A stretch of 64,000 bases of DNA, from NCBI GenBank assembly GCA_029204225.1, contig CM055096.1:62226957-62290956 (forward strand). Direction: 5' to 3'. The stretch is from Diphasiastrum complanatum (lineage: Eukaryota > Streptophyta > Lycopodiopsida > Lycopodiales > Lycopodiaceae). The first letter of the stretch is position 1, and each line of letters starts with the position of its first letter. Positions 23,901 through 40,195 of this stretch are shown piece by piece. The notes beneath the pieces are model-generated. The model was not told the DNA's origin. It saw only the letters and a list, made by a program, of their open reading frames with translations, and did no database searches. The position numbers and the translations under genes are program-made.

Positions 23901-23912
23901 GCTCGGATACCA
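23901..23912 (-). promoter_or_regulatory. Primer-binding site of the minus-strand gypsy
   Basis: The minus strand reads TGGTATCCGAGC, one base off the common tRNA-iMet-type site TGGTATCAGAGC. It lies next to the inner end of the LTR at 23,914-24,358 and fixes the element's orientation. Confidence 0.7.
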
Positions 23913-23913
23913 A

Positions 23914-24358
23914 GTTAAGAATAGAGCCACAGCTGATCTAGAGCCAAGCTATGAAAGCATCACATAAGCAAGACTTAAGCTATGAAAGCAGCACATAAGC
24001 AAAACTTAACCCTAGAAAGCAGGAAAGAGAGAGATTAAGGAGGCTCAAGAGAGAGATCAATATCATCAGCTGAATAACAAATGACACAGTTTCCCTACTT
24101 ATAGCCAAGAGGAAGCCCTAAAAGGAAGCTTCCGGTGGCTAGGGCCCAACTGGGAGGGAAAATAGTGCGCCCTCCAAGAAGGCCCCCACTCTCCAGTAAT
24201 ATGTCCAAATGGCCTAATAATGAATAATAAGGCCAAAGGCCAACCATATAGTCTAAGTGTCACTAATGAATAAAAAAGGGCCCAAGGCCTGCTTATGCGT
24301 AAAGTAAAGTAAATGTAAATGGACGCGGCGAATGTAATGAGCCGAGTCCATAACTGCA
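23914..24358 (-). repeat. 5' LTR of the minus-strand gypsy
   Basis: The LTR starts TGCAGTTATGGACTCGGC (minus strand) and ends at the primer-binding site. It is shared with 46,318-46,861 and its first half with 47,735-48,000. It carries TATAAGTAGGG, a likely TATA box, near 24,100. Its outer edge cuts into LINE RT sequence on the right. Confidence 0.75.
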
Positions 24359-25203
24359 GGGGTGTCCTTTGCAACCCACCCTCTTTGCTCTATACATTGA
24401 CGACCTTGAGCGGATCATTCGGGAAGGTGGAGATGGTTGTCCTCTAGCAGATATTGTTATCCCTATCCTTCTTTATGCAGATGATGTGGTTCTATTATCT
24501 AGTTCGGCTGCAGGACTTCAACGACATCTAGATGCCTTGTATACTTTCTGTCAGATATGGGGGCTGATGGTGAACATTGGTAAGACTAAGGTTATGGTTT
24601 TTAACAACAACAGACAGCATATGAGAGACATTGTGTTCTATTATGATGGACAGCTTCTAGAGATAGTGTCGTCTTACACATACGTGTTCTCTTCTCTGGT
24701 CCATTGCTTTCTTTTAGACCAGCTGCATTGGCTAGGCTCCGCAAGGGGCGCTCTGCTCTTGTTCGGATGGCAAGGTTTTCATCTGCTTATTACATGCATG
24801 ACCCTGATACACGCTGTCGCCTTTTCTCGTCGACTGTTTTTCCAGTTGCACTATATTCAGCAGAGACATGGTGTCCAGGCTTATCTAGAGACACTTGGAG
24901 TGACATCTCGCGCTTGCAGATTCACATGCTTAGTCGGATGATTCGAGCCAAGCAGTCAGTTCCTCATGAGATTATTTTGGCGGAGTTTGCTTCTCCTCCA
25001 CTGATTGTAGAGGCTATCTTCAGGATCGTACATGGTTCGCATATGTATTTAAATGAACTTGTTATTTTGAATTCTATGTACTTCTGTTTTTCATTATTTG
25101 GAGACGTTTATATGCCCCCATTAGTTGCTATACAAACTTGACATGTACTACTCTGTCTTATATGCCTTTTGGCAACAAAAGACATTAATAAAGCTTTTTA
25201 TCT
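24359..25203 (+). mobile_element. LINE fragment: RT to thumb, internal deletion, intact 3' tail
   Basis: This starts inside the RT at QGCPLQPTLFALYIDDL, continues through LLYADDVVLLSSSAAGL and KTKVMVFNNNRQHMRD, then frameshifts near 24,690. It reads on as YSAETWCPGLSRDTWSDIS to IILAEFASPPLIVEAIF at about 25,020. A deletion then joins directly to the 3' end, with the terminal stem-loop (TGCC-TTTT-GGCA) and TTAATAAAGCTTTTTATC at 25,159-25,203. The 5' side is cut by the gypsy LTR. Confidence 0.82.
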
Positions 25204-26535
<1,332 letters not shown>

Positions 26536-26729
26536 TTTTCCTACTGACCCGATTGTCATGTCTCCTCGTCCTTCCACCTTCTCCTTTTTCACCCCAACTA
26601 TGGTTTCTCTTGCCATTGAGAAAATGAAGACCCATCGTGCTCGTGATATAGAAGACCTAGAGGCCTAACAGTTGATCCATGCTTCTGATATGGCACTATC
26701 CTTCAGACATCGATCAGTTGTGAGGCAGA

Positions 26730-29131
<2,402 letters not shown>

Positions 29132-29136
29132 CACCT

Positions 29137-29416
29137 ACCTTATCATTCCATGTTGTCCCTTTTCATTGGTCATGTCACCCCTCCACCCAATATACCGTGG
29201 CCACGTATTATTCGTCCCCGCATTAAGTTTTTGGCCCACAGTAATTTTGCTTATTCTTCTTCTTTGATGTCTCTCGTGACTTTTCCTCTATTGAGCACCA
29301 AGCTACATGCTTTCACAGTCTTTACTACATGCTGCTTCTTCCTCATATCCAGTAAAGCTTAATTCCACTCATAGACGTGTGCATAATAGATGGTACAATA
29401 CAGAGTGTTCTCTTAT
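29137..29416 (+). mobile_element. LINE fragment (endonuclease-RT linker)
   Basis: In alternating frames this reads IEHQATCFHSLYYMLLLP and THRRVHNRWYNTECSLM. These match the linker of the larger minus-strand copy (VEQQATFLS, HRRVHNRWYDAECRSLH). It is cut on the right by gypsy integrase sequence. Confidence 0.6.
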
Positions 29417-29418
29417 GC

Positions 29419-29715
29419 AATACAGAGTCTTATTGTCGTAGATCGTTTCTCTAAACAGGCACATTTCATTCCTGTTCGTGCTACCATTGCTGCAGAACAG
29501 TGCGTTCGTATCTTTTTATCTGACATTTTTCGATTACATGGTCTTAAAATTTTTATGGGTACAGCCTATCACTCTTCTGCTAACGGCCAGTCTGAAGTCC
29601 TTAATCGTATTGTTGATTCTTTACGTAGCTTTGTCTCACCTTCTGGTCGAGATTGGAATCAGCATTTGTGTTTTGCAGAATACAGCTATAACAATTCTGT
29701 CAGTACCAGAATCCC
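29419..29715 (+). mobile_element. Gypsy integrase fragment (same family as 7.8-9.8 kb)
   Basis: This reads VVDRFSKQAHFIPVRATIAA, then FRLHGLK, then AYHSSANGQSEVLNRIVDSL and AEYSYNNSVS. The segment with the second catalytic Asp (LTDQD...) is deleted. It is closely similar to the copy at 8,770-9,130. Confidence 0.8.
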
Positions 29716-29734
29716 GATCACTAACAATATCATT

Positions 29735-31070
29735 TGGCAAACCAAATAACCTGAACGACTTTTCTACGAAAAAAAAAAGCTGAGCAAGTTCAAAAGCATT
29801 GACAGACTGCCTGGTTGGAATGAATTGCGCCATCTTGGTTAGTCTGTCAACTATAACCCAAATAGCATCATTTTGCTTCCCCGTCCGAGGTAGCCCAACC
29901 ACAAAATCCATGGAAATACTTTTCGGGAATTTCCAAGGCATTAACAAACTAGTTGCCTTAAGTCTTTCAGCTTTATTAACCTGGCACTGTCCGCACTTGC
30001 GAATATATGCCTCCACTTGACTTTTTAGATTTGGCCAATAAAAGTTCATGTTTATAAGGTCAAGTGTTCTTTGTGAGCCAGGGTACCCTGCACACGGGCT
30101 GTCATGACATTCATGCAGGAAACCAGGATTTGGGCCCCTATATCATCAATTTCTGGCACACAAACTTTTCCATTTCGGAGAAGTAACCCATTCCTTATGA
30201 AATAGTCTCTTAATGTTTTGTCCTGAGGAGAGATCTTGGAATCCTACATTCCAAGTTCACCACTAGATCTAGAAGAACCTGCCAGGACGTCTAGCCAAAT
30301 ATGATCGAAGTATCTATTGGTCTTACACAAATCTCTTAAGGACATATATAACTCAGATTGGAAAAGCTTAACTGATTAACCTCTCCAATCCGGCTTAAAG
30401 CATCCGCGACACTATAAGAAGTACCCTTCCAATACTCAATGTCATAATGAAATTCTTGGAGCATTTCTAACCATCTGGCTTTACGACCACGAAGGTCCAC
30501 CGCATCGTTAATATACTTTAATGCTTGATGGTCTGTTACTATAGTAAATTGGGAGCCATACAAATAATGTCTCCACACTTTCAAGACATGAATAACAGCA
30601 AAAAGCTCCTTGTCGTAGGTGGAATACCGCCTTTGAGTAGGATCTAGCTTTTTGCTTTCAAAAGCAACCAGTCTACCATCCTGATATAGGATTGCACCTA
30701 TAGCATAGTCACTGGCATCCGTTCAAGTACATACGGCTTGTTGGGATCCACTATGTGTAAAATAGGTGCTGTAGAAACACAGTATTTGAGGTTCTCAAAA
30801 CTCTGATTCATCTCTTCAATCCAAGTAACCGGAGGACTGTATTTAATGTGTCGGCTGGTTCATTTTGCCCACATTTGTCAAAGGCAATGCAATAATTGCA
30901 TAACCCACGATAAATCTATGAAAAAACCCCGTAAAGCCCAAAAAGGACTTAACATCCCGGATGGTTTGAGGAATTGGCCATTCACAAACTTGACGATCCT
31001 ACATTCAGCTAAAGAGGGAGAATATTTTGGCAATTTTGCAAGTATAATAGAATCAAAAGACAATTTGCAG
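29735..31070 (-). mobile_element. Gypsy pol fragment, minus strand: RT end, RNase H, integrase
   Basis: On the minus strand, RNase H remnants (STYDKELFAVIHVLKVWRHY, VADALSRIGEV) lie at about 30,340-30,650. Integrase follows at 29,745-30,050 (NFYWPNLKSQVEAYIRKCGQ, CQVNKAERL, MDFVVGLPRTGKQNDAIWV, GLPNDIVSDRD). It is interrupted near 29,755 by a run of A/T with an extra frameshift. It belongs to the family of the copy at 39.2-40.2 kb. Confidence 0.8.
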
Positions 31071-32054
31071 ACATAGATACACCACAACAAAATGGAGTTC
31101 AGAAAAGGAAGAATCGAACTATAGCGGAGTGTGCCTAAAGTATGCTAAAGGAAAAGAATCGCCAAAGGAGGCTTTCACAGGTAAGAAACCTAATGTGAGT
31201 CATTTGAGAATCTTTGGGAATGCAACTTATGCGCATAATCCTAAATATATGCGATAGAAATTGGATTGAAAGGCTACAAAATGTTTATATCTTGGCTATA
31301 ATATTGAAGAAAAAGCCTACGGGTTATATGATGCTGAAAACAAAAAGGTCATCAAGAACAAAGAGATGTTATCTTTGATGAAGATGGAATCCAGGATAAT
31401 CAATCAGATGTAATAACTTCATCTTCTAGTTCTATAACTTTTTGAGGAGCGCAATGAAGATGGTATTCTGATCAATGATGATGAGCCTAATCTAGAGACA
31501 ACTAGAGAGAATCTAATTGAAATTCAAAATACAACAACTACATAGCAATTATGAGCAAGTTCAAAAAGAGAATAGAAAGCATAAAGAGAGATCTAAGGTT
31601 TGGGATACATATTCACCACCGACATATCCTAAAGAGAAGTCTTCTACAACTCTATCACACAATTTACGTAGATGGGTATTATGAGACAATTACGAGTGGT
31701 TAAATCATTCATGAGGGTGAGTCAAGTGAGCAAGGAGCTAGGAGATTGTCTAGAATAAGTAAATCACAAGAAATAGGTGAAGCACATGACGCTTTCATGG
31801 CAAATATACTTGAGACAAAGGATGCACCTACTTTGGAAAAAGCGTAAAAAAAGATACATGAAGACAGGCTAAGTATGACAAGATGGATGCACGGTCCAAA
31901 TATTTTGAAGGTATTTCAAAAAGGAGACATTGAACTTTTCCAATACAAATGATCAAGTGGAAAATATCTTTACCAAGGGGCTTGGTAGAGAGAAATTTAA
32001 GAAATTCAAAGACCTACTTGGAGTGGTAGACAAGCAATTAAACATAAAGGGGGA
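31060..32054 (+). mobile_element. Decayed Ty1/copia fragment
   Basis: The sequence starts in integrase (DTPQQNGVQKRKNRTIAECA) with many stops, then a degenerate GAG-pol linker. It ends with QVENIFTKGLGREKFKKF, the typical end of copia RNase H, followed by the polypurine tract AAAGGGGGAG. RT is missing. Confidence 0.72.
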
Positions 32055-32430
32055 GTGTTGGAATTGATGTTAATTTGATACTTCCCTAATGACATAGTTT
32101 AGTCACTAGTGTATAACCTATTTTTAGATCTATGTTTGAAAATCATTCTATTTCTACTACGAGTTAGTGCTACAAGTTTAAGTTGAGTTCATGCTTTTAT
32201 GACAATTAAAGCATGTTAGCTAGAACAGGGAATTAGGAATTCATTTTTGGTCATATGAAAAACTCTTAACTCAATGATAAAATGTACGTCAAGCACACCA
32301 TCTCTATTATGTCTCTCATCTCTTTGTTATTATCATTCCTTCTGTTGAAGTTTATTTGTTCATGGTGAACGTATCTTGTTGAATCTTTTGTGAATGTTAG
32401 TAAGATCTAGTTATTTCTTAGGGTGTATCA
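32055..32430 (+). repeat. Probable copia 3' LTR
   Basis: TGTTGGAATTGATG follows the polypurine tract directly, as expected for an LTR start. The far end was not identified. Confidence 0.5.
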
Positions 32431-33900
32431 ATTGCTCTCTTTTTTTTTAGCAAAAATTTGTAAATTGCTTGAGTGACGTTGAGTCTTCACTCTTGACTCA
32501 TCGTACATTTCCGATTGTACAAGTTTGCATACATGTTCATTGTTTTGGAGCACCTCTTGAAGGTCTGAGGAGTTCATGGGTAAATTGGGGAAGCAACTGA
32601 GCATCAACACATCACTCAATTCAGAGAGGTGTACTCACTAGGACTTAAGTAATTCCAATTTGCAAATTGCAACTGTGACATTTTGATTTTGTTCGAAAAC
32701 TGGAATTTACTATTAAATGTTTCTTGAATCTTGAAGCTTTAGCTTAGACTTTCACAAGCTAGAAAAAATCAAATCAAAGTGGCAAGACAGATGAGTTTGG
32801 ATCTGCTACAACTCACCAGCTGAGGTTAGTAGGCATTGCAAAAGAAAATGTACCAAAAATGCGCAAGCTTGTTCAAAGGTTCCTATAATACTCAAAAAGT
32901 CATAAAAAATGATATGGATGAGTGAAATATCAATAGGATAAAATTTTGTTAATAACCCAACTTGCTCATACAAGCTACCCAACACAAGATTCCTTACACA
33001 TGAAAGAGAACACAAATAACAATGTTGAAGCATAATGATGAGATGTACTCCAACTATGTCCCATTACTACTTTAGAGCAATTTTCTTAAAACTGACTCTT
33101 AATCTAGTGAAAGCACCCACCACCTATTTATAGCAAAACTTGTGCTCCAAATCAAGCACTAGAATCTCGAACTCGAGTCTAACTAAGTCTAACTTGACTT
33201 TACTAAATATAAGTAAAGGCCCCTAGAATTAGCATGCAGGCATGGCCTCATAATCCTAATTAACCTAGATGACAACATTAGAGGTAACAATGTGAACATT
33301 AACTATAACAAATTCATCCATTTCAAACTCTCCTTTTTCGATCATTCAACTAAATAGCCAACAAGCTAAGATTTGAAGAGATGTACGTGCCTGCTTGAAA
33401 AGTTGGAGGAGATCTTTAGTTGAATGAGGCACTTGGTTGCTTGAAATCACAAAGTCTATAGACCTGTACGAAAGCCAATAAGTCCATATCACGAAAACCC
33501 CACTACTACAAATTTTACCATATAAAAGGTTCAAATCAAAGAGAATTTTATAATTTTAAACATCTTATAATTTTAAACATCTTGAGAAAAAACAAGAAAC
33601 ATTATTGCAACCAAATTTCAACACATCCTTTGAGATGCCACATTGATCTTCTATAATGTCTATGACATGCTAGTATTGCTTCTAGCATGTTGCCACATGA
33701 GCCAATAATGAATGAACAAGCACTAATCTATCTCAATCTGCATAGTCTATCTAAAGTCTTCATAGATATCATCTTGAGAGTTGTATAATTAAAATCTCCG
33801 GTTATTATATTTTCCAGTTGAAATGTATCTTGTATATATAATGTTGCTTTGAGCTTTGAATGACCAGATGCATTGCAAACAACCCTACTATATAGTATAG
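32430..33900. other. AT-rich spacer, no gene seen
   Basis: This is noncoding, AT-rich sequence within the giant intron. A short direct duplication of TTATAATTTTAAACATCTT lies at about 33,550-33,580. Nothing else was recognised. Confidence 0.45.
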
Positions 33901-34084
33901 CTACTGATGGTCATTTTTTGGACGTAGCAATAATAATAAAAAAAATCGGCGTTCTGAAATTGGGAAAAAGGTTCCAAAAGTTTAAAATATTTTCCAACCA
34001 TTTCAAATGCATTTCAAACGTTTGGACAGTTTTACAGATGACCACCCATGGGACTTTGACAGCTCCATATCTGGATCTTGAGAT

Positions 34085-34460
34085 AATGGATAATCTCAGC
34101 TTTATATTGGGAGAGTTGAGAGTGCATTCACAACGACTTCAAATTGCGACACATAGGTATAGAGGGAGGACTGCCCACAAGGACAATGTGTGTCGATTCT
34201 ATACCATGGGAAAGGTGAAAAACAAAAGAGCATTTCAATATCCATTGTCCATTATATTATGAGATCAGAGGTCAATACTACTGCTAATTTCGAAAAAGTC
34301 AGCCACTTTACGCTCGCTAATAGAGTATGAGGATCAGCGATGTGCTATATAGGAGATGTCTCACTTGAGAGATGATACATGTCAAGCTCCTAGTACATTT
34401 CAAAAAGAAATCACATCCTTTTTCTCCCAGACGAAGAAAAAACGAACCAAATTCGAGTGA
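34085..34460 (+). mobile_element. Decayed LINE C-terminal fragment
   Basis: This reads LGELRVHSQRLQIATHRY and then DNVCRFYTMGKV, a form of the C-terminal region in which the zinc-finger cysteines are partly lost. It ends with EITSFFSQTKKKR. The usual family 3' stem-loop is absent. Confidence 0.65.
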
Positions 34461-34548
34461 CAATTGCCTCATTCCTTTCAAGCATCAGGATCAATGCTAG
34501 AAAGTTCCACCCCAGTTTCATATTCATCGACGGGCTTCATATCGTACC

Positions 34549-34550
<2 letters not shown>

Positions 34551-34603
<53 letters not shown>
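34551..34603 (+). repeat. (CT)n microsatellite, ~53 bp
   Basis: This perfect CT run lies about 90 bp downstream of a decayed LINE C-terminus. Confidence 0.95.
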
Positions 34604-34607
<4 letters not shown>

Positions 34608-34985
34608 GACATGCCATCTCAATCGCTCATGAGCTTTCTGCCCTCAAAGAAAACACTCAAAAGTTTGTTAGTAATTGTGGAGTATGCATTCCATAAGGAG
34701 GGCAGGGCAGATCATTGGAGGTACAATAATCTCTTAGATTCTAGATTGTGAATGAGAAGGCACTGCTCGCTGGACAACTGCATTCAAGATGACATTTCGG
34801 GCTGGAATGAGAGCGCACCGGCTTTTGCATGGATTCACAATTAATCTGTGATTGCACTTCCTAATTGCTATACTTTTAGGTGAAAAACTCTGGTGGCATC
34901 TTGCTTTTCCTCTCAGCGTTGTGCTGTGTGTGGGACGGAATTTCATGCAGTGACGGATTATCTCCAGCTTCATACTTTGGATAAT

Positions 34986-36690
34986 CATCAAGGAGGCGGG
35001 TGGTGATGGATGTCCACTTGCTGATGTTATTATTCCTATCCTACTGTACGCGGACGATGTGGCATTGCTATCCTCTACAGCCTCTGGGTTGCAGCGACAT
35101 CTTGATGCTCTCTATGGTTTTTGCTTAGTGTGGGGCTTGACAGTGAATATTGCAAAGACCAAGGTCATGGTGTTTAACACTAACCGACAGCATATGAGAG
35201 ATGACACATTTTATTATGATGGACAGCCGCTGGAGATTTTTACCTCATACACCTATCTAGGTGTACTATTCACTGGTCCCTTACTCACTTTTCGCTCTAC
35301 TGCTCTATCTCGCCTGCGTAAGGGGTTGCTGCCTTGGTACATATGGAGAGAGTGTGTACTACTTACCATATTCATGATCCTGCTTCTAGAGACCACCTTT
35401 TCTCTACAGCAGTCTCACCAGTGGCTTTGCACTCGGCGGAGGTTTGGTGCCCAGGGATATCTCAAGGTATTTGGAGAGACATCACTCGCTTGAAGATCAC
35501 CATGTTAGGGAGGATGACATGGTGGTAGAGGTTTTGTTTCAAATTGTTACCTTTCTACATCGACTTGAGACCATGGATACTCACAGATACGCGTTGGCAA
35601 CGATTACCTCTTCTCGAGCTATAGCTGGACAGCAGGCTAGATCTTCCTGGTATGGTGATGTGGCTACTTTCTTCCAGTCATGGGGCTTCTCGATGCTGGA
35701 TCTCCCACAGGGAACTCATGCATTTATCAGACAGCAGTTGTCTCGTTTATTGCCACATGGTATGGGATCGTCCTGATCATGACAAGGTCAAGCTTACCTT
35801 TTATGGCGCACATATCTTACGCAGAGACAGTTTGGGACTTCCTATTAGACCTTTATATCTATCTCTTCCCCTTTGTTTTGGGCTCCGATATAGGTTGGGA
35901 CAGTTACGAGTCTCTTCGCACCAGCTTGCTATTGAGACCGGTAGATATTCAGGCATTTCGAGAGAGCATCGGATCTGCCAGGTATGCACATTGGGTGTAG
36001 TGGAGGATAATTCCATTTTATCTTCACATGTTCTACATACTATGAGATACATGGTCGATATCATTGTTTATATCGGGACACCCCCATTACCCTCAGCACC
36101 TTTTAGGAGTATCAGGATTCCATATGTGTTGGCCTTTTACTACGAGATGCTTACGTTGAGAGCCTCTTTGATACAGTCAGAAGATACTACTGATTATGGC
36201 CAGCATCTTATCACTAGCTTCTTTCAGAAGTGTGAGCGCGATGACCTATCAGACGATGAGGCAGTCATACCGGTGAGGGCAAGGGCCCAGCGTACTCAGC
36301 CACCACCTCCTGCCAGATCTACACGAGTCTCCAGAGCTACCAAAGCTCCTCGACGCCAGCCACGGATCACAGCTTCTACGGGTATCAGACGTTTTTTTCG
36401 GGACTGATAGTTTATTCTTCCTTTTTACTTTCCTCAGCAGAGCAGGAGGTTAAGCTCTTGCACTTGTACCCTCTTTAGAGCTGGAGGCTAAGCTCTTATA
36501 TGCTTTTTATGATTCTATTTTGGATGTGTCTTTAACTAGCTAGAGAGATTTCTATATTGTTTTTTCCACTTTGACTAGCGATTTTTATGTTGTCCGACAT
36601 GGACAGTGTTCCTACGAGATATGTACTTATTTCTTCTGTCTTATGTGCCCTTGGGCACCCAACAGACATTAATATAATTTCTTCTTCATC
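34986..36690 (+). mobile_element. 5'-truncated LINE copy: RT YADD to 3' tail
   Basis: This starts at GGDGCPLADVIIPILLYADD and continues through LDALYGFCLVWGLTVNIAKT, FYYDGQPLEI and YTYLGVLFTGPLLTF. It then frameshifts near 35,330 and 35,520 and runs open for 251 codons (35,652-36,407) with LRYRLGQLRVSSHQLAIETG and an eroded finger (CQVCTLGVVED). The 3' end has the stem-loop GTGCC-CTTG-GGCAC within GTCTT ... AGAC and ATTAATATAATTTC at 36,636-36,680. Confidence 0.85.
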
Positions 36691-36789
36691 TTCTTCTCTC
36701 TCGTGCCAGCACCATGGCTCCTGCTCACACCACTGTTGCTCACCGGCCCTCTCGCTCTCCTACCCTCGCTGCCACCTCACCCCCCCCCT

Positions 36790-37201
36790 TGTTAGAATCA
36801 AAGAGATTCTCTAATCGGAGTAGACTAATCTTATTGGTACTCACACAAAACATCAACCACAAGCTGAAGAAGAAGAGAGACTGCAAGAAGCTATGCTTCA
36901 TAAGCTGGAAACTGAGATGACAATGGAGGTGGGCGCCCATCTACTCTTATAAAGACTGCCCACAATGAAAAGCAAAAGCTATCCTTCTACAATAGCAATT
37001 GAAATGCTAATTATGAAGTCTTAACAATAGAAATCTATGCTAACTTGGTTATAATATAATTCTATACTATTCTAGCAAAATTGGTACTCACTTAGGTACC
37101 TCTACTAAAAATAGATAGTACCTATACTAAAAATAGAAAAAGGCCTTCTAGCACGCAGGCTGGCCTCTACAATGAATTGATTAATCCATTAATTCCTAAC
37201 A
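36790..37201 (-). repeat. 3' LTR of a minus-strand copia element
   Basis: On the minus strand it runs TGTTAGGAATTAATGG ... GATTCTAACA (412 bp), with matching TGTTAG/CTAACA termini. It directly follows the polypurine tract TTAAGGGGGAG. Confidence 0.82.
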
Positions 37202-38160
37202 CTCCCCCTTAATGGATAATTAATTATCAATCACAACCAAGTCCTTTGGTTACTAATCTGGCTCAATATAACCATTAAGCTTAAACTTGGTTCTATAAAA
37301 TAAAGGATCCTCTGAATCCAACACTGAAGCCATACATGCATAATGTGTTTCTTCATCTTCATGATAGTGTCCACTTGACCGTGTCAATCTCTTAGCTCCT
37401 TGTTGACTCGATTCTCCCTCATCCAACATTTGACTATCTTTTATAGTCTCAAAATACCATCTTGGTAACTTCTTTGTAGGTGATGTAGAAGGAGAATATG
37501 TATCAAATACCCTTGACCTTTCCTTCTGTTTACCAAGATCCACCTGTGTACCCACCCTTGGTATAACTTGTGTAGAAGCTATATCACATGGACCTGTATC
37601 TTCCTGAACATCATCTATAATAGGAGTATTTGATGAAGGAGAAAATACATCCTCCTCATTATCTTCTAGGGTAGAAGACTCACTTTCTTCAAATACAACA
37701 TCCCTGCTCATAATCACCTTCTTACTGGTAAGATTATAAAGGTGATATGCCTTCTCTTCCTCATCATAACCCAAGAATAAACACTTGATTGCCTTTGAAT
37801 CAAGTTTTTGACGACTACCTTTAGGAATATGAGCATATGCTATGCAACCAAAAACTCGTAGATGATCCACTTTAGGTTTTATACCTGTGAAAGCTTCTTC
37901 TGGAGTTCGATTTAGAACAACTTTTGTAGGACTTCTGTTAAGTAAGTAAACTGTTGTACTAACTGCTTCGCCCCACAAATGATTCTTGAGGTTCTTACCT
38001 CGTAGCATGCTTCGAGCACTCTCCACAATAGACCTGTTCTTTCCTCTTGGCTACTCCATTATGCTGTGGTGTATCAGTTGAAAGAAATTGTCTCTTGATT
38101 CCATGTTCTTTGCAGAATTCCTGGAACTCGGTAGATACCCCCCTCGTTGATGGCTCACCA
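37202..38160 (-). mobile_element. Copia integrase/RT-N fragment, minus strand, deletion derivative
   Basis: The minus strand encodes the C-terminal half of integrase (GVAKRKNRSIVESARSMLRG, HLWGEAVSTTVYLLNRSPT, KPKVDHLRVFGCIAYAHIPK, SRDVVFEESE) and a linker, 257 codons open. RT and RNase H are missing: after YIEPD the sequence goes straight to the polypurine tract. The upstream part of integrase is cut at 38,160 by the gypsy insertion. Confidence 0.85.
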
Positions 38161-38585
38161 TGTTAGGGACCCAACTCCCTTGGGTCCCAAACCCAGACTT
38201 GAGACTGGACGATGACTGGGCCTGTAGACTTGACCGGTGACTCGTGAACCTGCATGGTTGCCACGTGTCATGATCTAGGTGTGCACATGGCTTGGAGTCT
38301 CTCTCCTTGGAGGTATAAGGAGGACTCATTTGCCATCCATTCTATCTTGGAGAGCGTGTGCACGGCCAGGATGTTTGCTAGCGTGAGGCAGGAGATGGCT
38401 GAGAGCCAAGGCGGTGGTATGGGACGCCGTCTAGGATGGAGGTCGGATCCAGCTTGATACGGTCACAGGCCAGGGCACCGTGGGTGGACCCGGATTAGGT
38501 CCTACGGCGGGGGTGGAACATGAATCGTTCAGTCTCTTGTGGTTAACCGGCACGTGGAGGTTTGCAGTAAGTAGGGATTAAAACA
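38161..38585 (+). repeat. 5' LTR of the nested gypsy element
   Basis: TGTTAGGGACCCAACTCCC ... GGGATTAAAACA (425 bp) is repeated at 40,226-40,652 plus 43,796-43,809. It is preceded by CACCA, the same five bases that follow the 3' LTR at 43,810. Confidence 0.88.
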
Positions 38586-38587
38586 TA

Positions 38588-38600
38588 TGGTATCAGAGCC
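38588..38600 (+). promoter_or_regulatory. tRNA-iMet primer-binding site
   Basis: TGGTATCAGAGCC lies two bases after the 5' LTR. This is the common plant retrotransposon site that pairs with the 3' end of initiator tRNA. Confidence 0.85.
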
Positions 38601-38759
38601 ACTGCATGCTGAAAGCAGGTGCGTTGATCCGTAGTGGTTTTCTTGTAATTTACGTTGCTTCTGACGGATTTCAAAACGGATTTCAAATGCATTTTTTATG
38701 CATCTATTGGGTTCTTCTTTCCGCTGTTTTTTCATAAATTTGAAGAAAAAAGTTTAGGA

Positions 38760-39060
38760 AAAAACAGTTGGGGGCCCAAGGAAGACCTGCCACGTGGCAC
38801 TGTCCAGGGTAGGACAGGTGGCGGTCCTTCCTACTGCTATTCCGCTCAGAATCATGTGTTTTTCTGGTCACGATGGGCCCTCCTCAGCAATTAAGAAAAG
38901 TCTGAAATTTCCATCGCTGCCTGACAGCGTGGGTTCCCAAAAAACCGTTGGGAAAACTGCCACGTGGCATTATTTTGGCCAGGATAAGTGGCAGTTGGTA
39001 GCACCCTACTGTTGCGGGTCCTTCCAGATCCTTCGCTGGTGAAATCGGGGCCCTCCCTGA
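38760..39060 (+). repeat. Duplicated leader unit of the gypsy element
   Basis: Two degenerate copies (about 38,770-38,900 and 38,945-39,060) share CTGCCACGTGGCA, a G-box-like palindrome, then a GGACAGGTGGC/GGATAAGTGGC variant and a CCTACTG element. A third CACTTGGCAGG variant lies near 39,220. Confidence 0.55.
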
Positions 39061-39339
39061 ATTATAAGCAAGTTTTTCTTCCCCCTGTTCCTGTCTGCCA
39101 GCTATGGACAGTTTGAAGGAAAACAAGACATAGAAGAAGGGGAGGGGGCTGTGAGCCACCTGGCTGGTTGCCAGGAGTTGGCCAGTAAGCTGAGGTGGAA
39201 GCTAGGTGGCAAGGCAAGGCCACTTGGCAGGTACTAGGATGGCATGGAGAGGGAGGCGTACCTCTCCTATCCATCTGTTTTTTTTAAAAGAGGTGGAGGT
39301 GGAGGTGCATCCTTCTCTTTGCTCTCTTTTATTCCTCTT

Positions 39340-40195
39340 GGCAGCCATGGACAGTGGACTTTGTGGTTGGGCTACCTCGGACGGGAAGCAAAATGATGCC
39401 ATTTGGGTAATAGTTGACAGGCTAACTAAAATGGCGCAGTTCATACCAACCAAGCAAACTGTCAAAGCTTTTAAACTTGCTCAGCTTTTCGTTGAAAAGT
39501 TGTTCAAGTTGTTTGGTTTGCCGAATGACATTGTTAGTGATCGAGATCCAAAGTTCACTGGCAAATTCTGGCAAGCGGTCTTTGAGAAATTAGAGACCAC
39601 TTTATGTTTGGGGTCATCAGATCATCCTGAATCGGATGGTCAGACAGAGAGGACGAACCAGTCTATGGAAGATATGCTTCGGGCATATGTTTCCAGAAGA
39701 CGGTCGGATTGGAAAAGGTACCTTCCAATGATTGAGTTTGCATATAACAACGCAAAGCACTCAGCGACGGGTTTTAGTCCATTTTCTCTGATATATGATT
39801 TCCAGCCTAGGGCTCCCATTTCAGTGGGCCTGGGAAATGCCCTAAATTATCACCTCGGTATGCAGGACCATTCCGTATAGTAAAGAAACTCCATCGGAAT
39901 GCCTATCAGTTGGAGCTACCTCAAGGTGTTAAAGTCCATCCTGTTTTTCACATTAGTCGTTTAAAGGAACAACTTGGTGGAAAGGATGGCTTGATGCCTC
40001 AGGAGGACTTAGTTCAGCTGAAGGACCTATCATCCTTTGTACCTACTGACCCTCAGGCCATTGTTGATGTACGTCACCGTGGGCTCAGAAACCGAAGTAA
40101 CCGAGTACTTGGTTAGCTGGAAAGGAAGCTCTGAGGATGATGATACTTGGGAAAAGGAACATGACCTTAAACTGAGGTTCCTTCGATTCCTTCCT
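39340..40195 (+). mobile_element. Gypsy integrase and chromodomain fragment of the nested element
   Basis: The leader joins directly to integrase (VDFVVGLPRTG in one frame, then KQNDAIWVIVDRLTKMAQF, PNDIVSDRDPKFTGKFWQAV, SDHPESDGQTERTNQSMEDM). This gives the D-D-E triad. It runs on through the GPY/F region (YQLELPQGVKVHPVFHISRL) to a chromodomain-like end (EYLVSWKGSSEDDDTWEKE). Gag, protease, RT and RNase H are absent, so the element is a deletion derivative moved in trans or frozen. Confidence 0.85.
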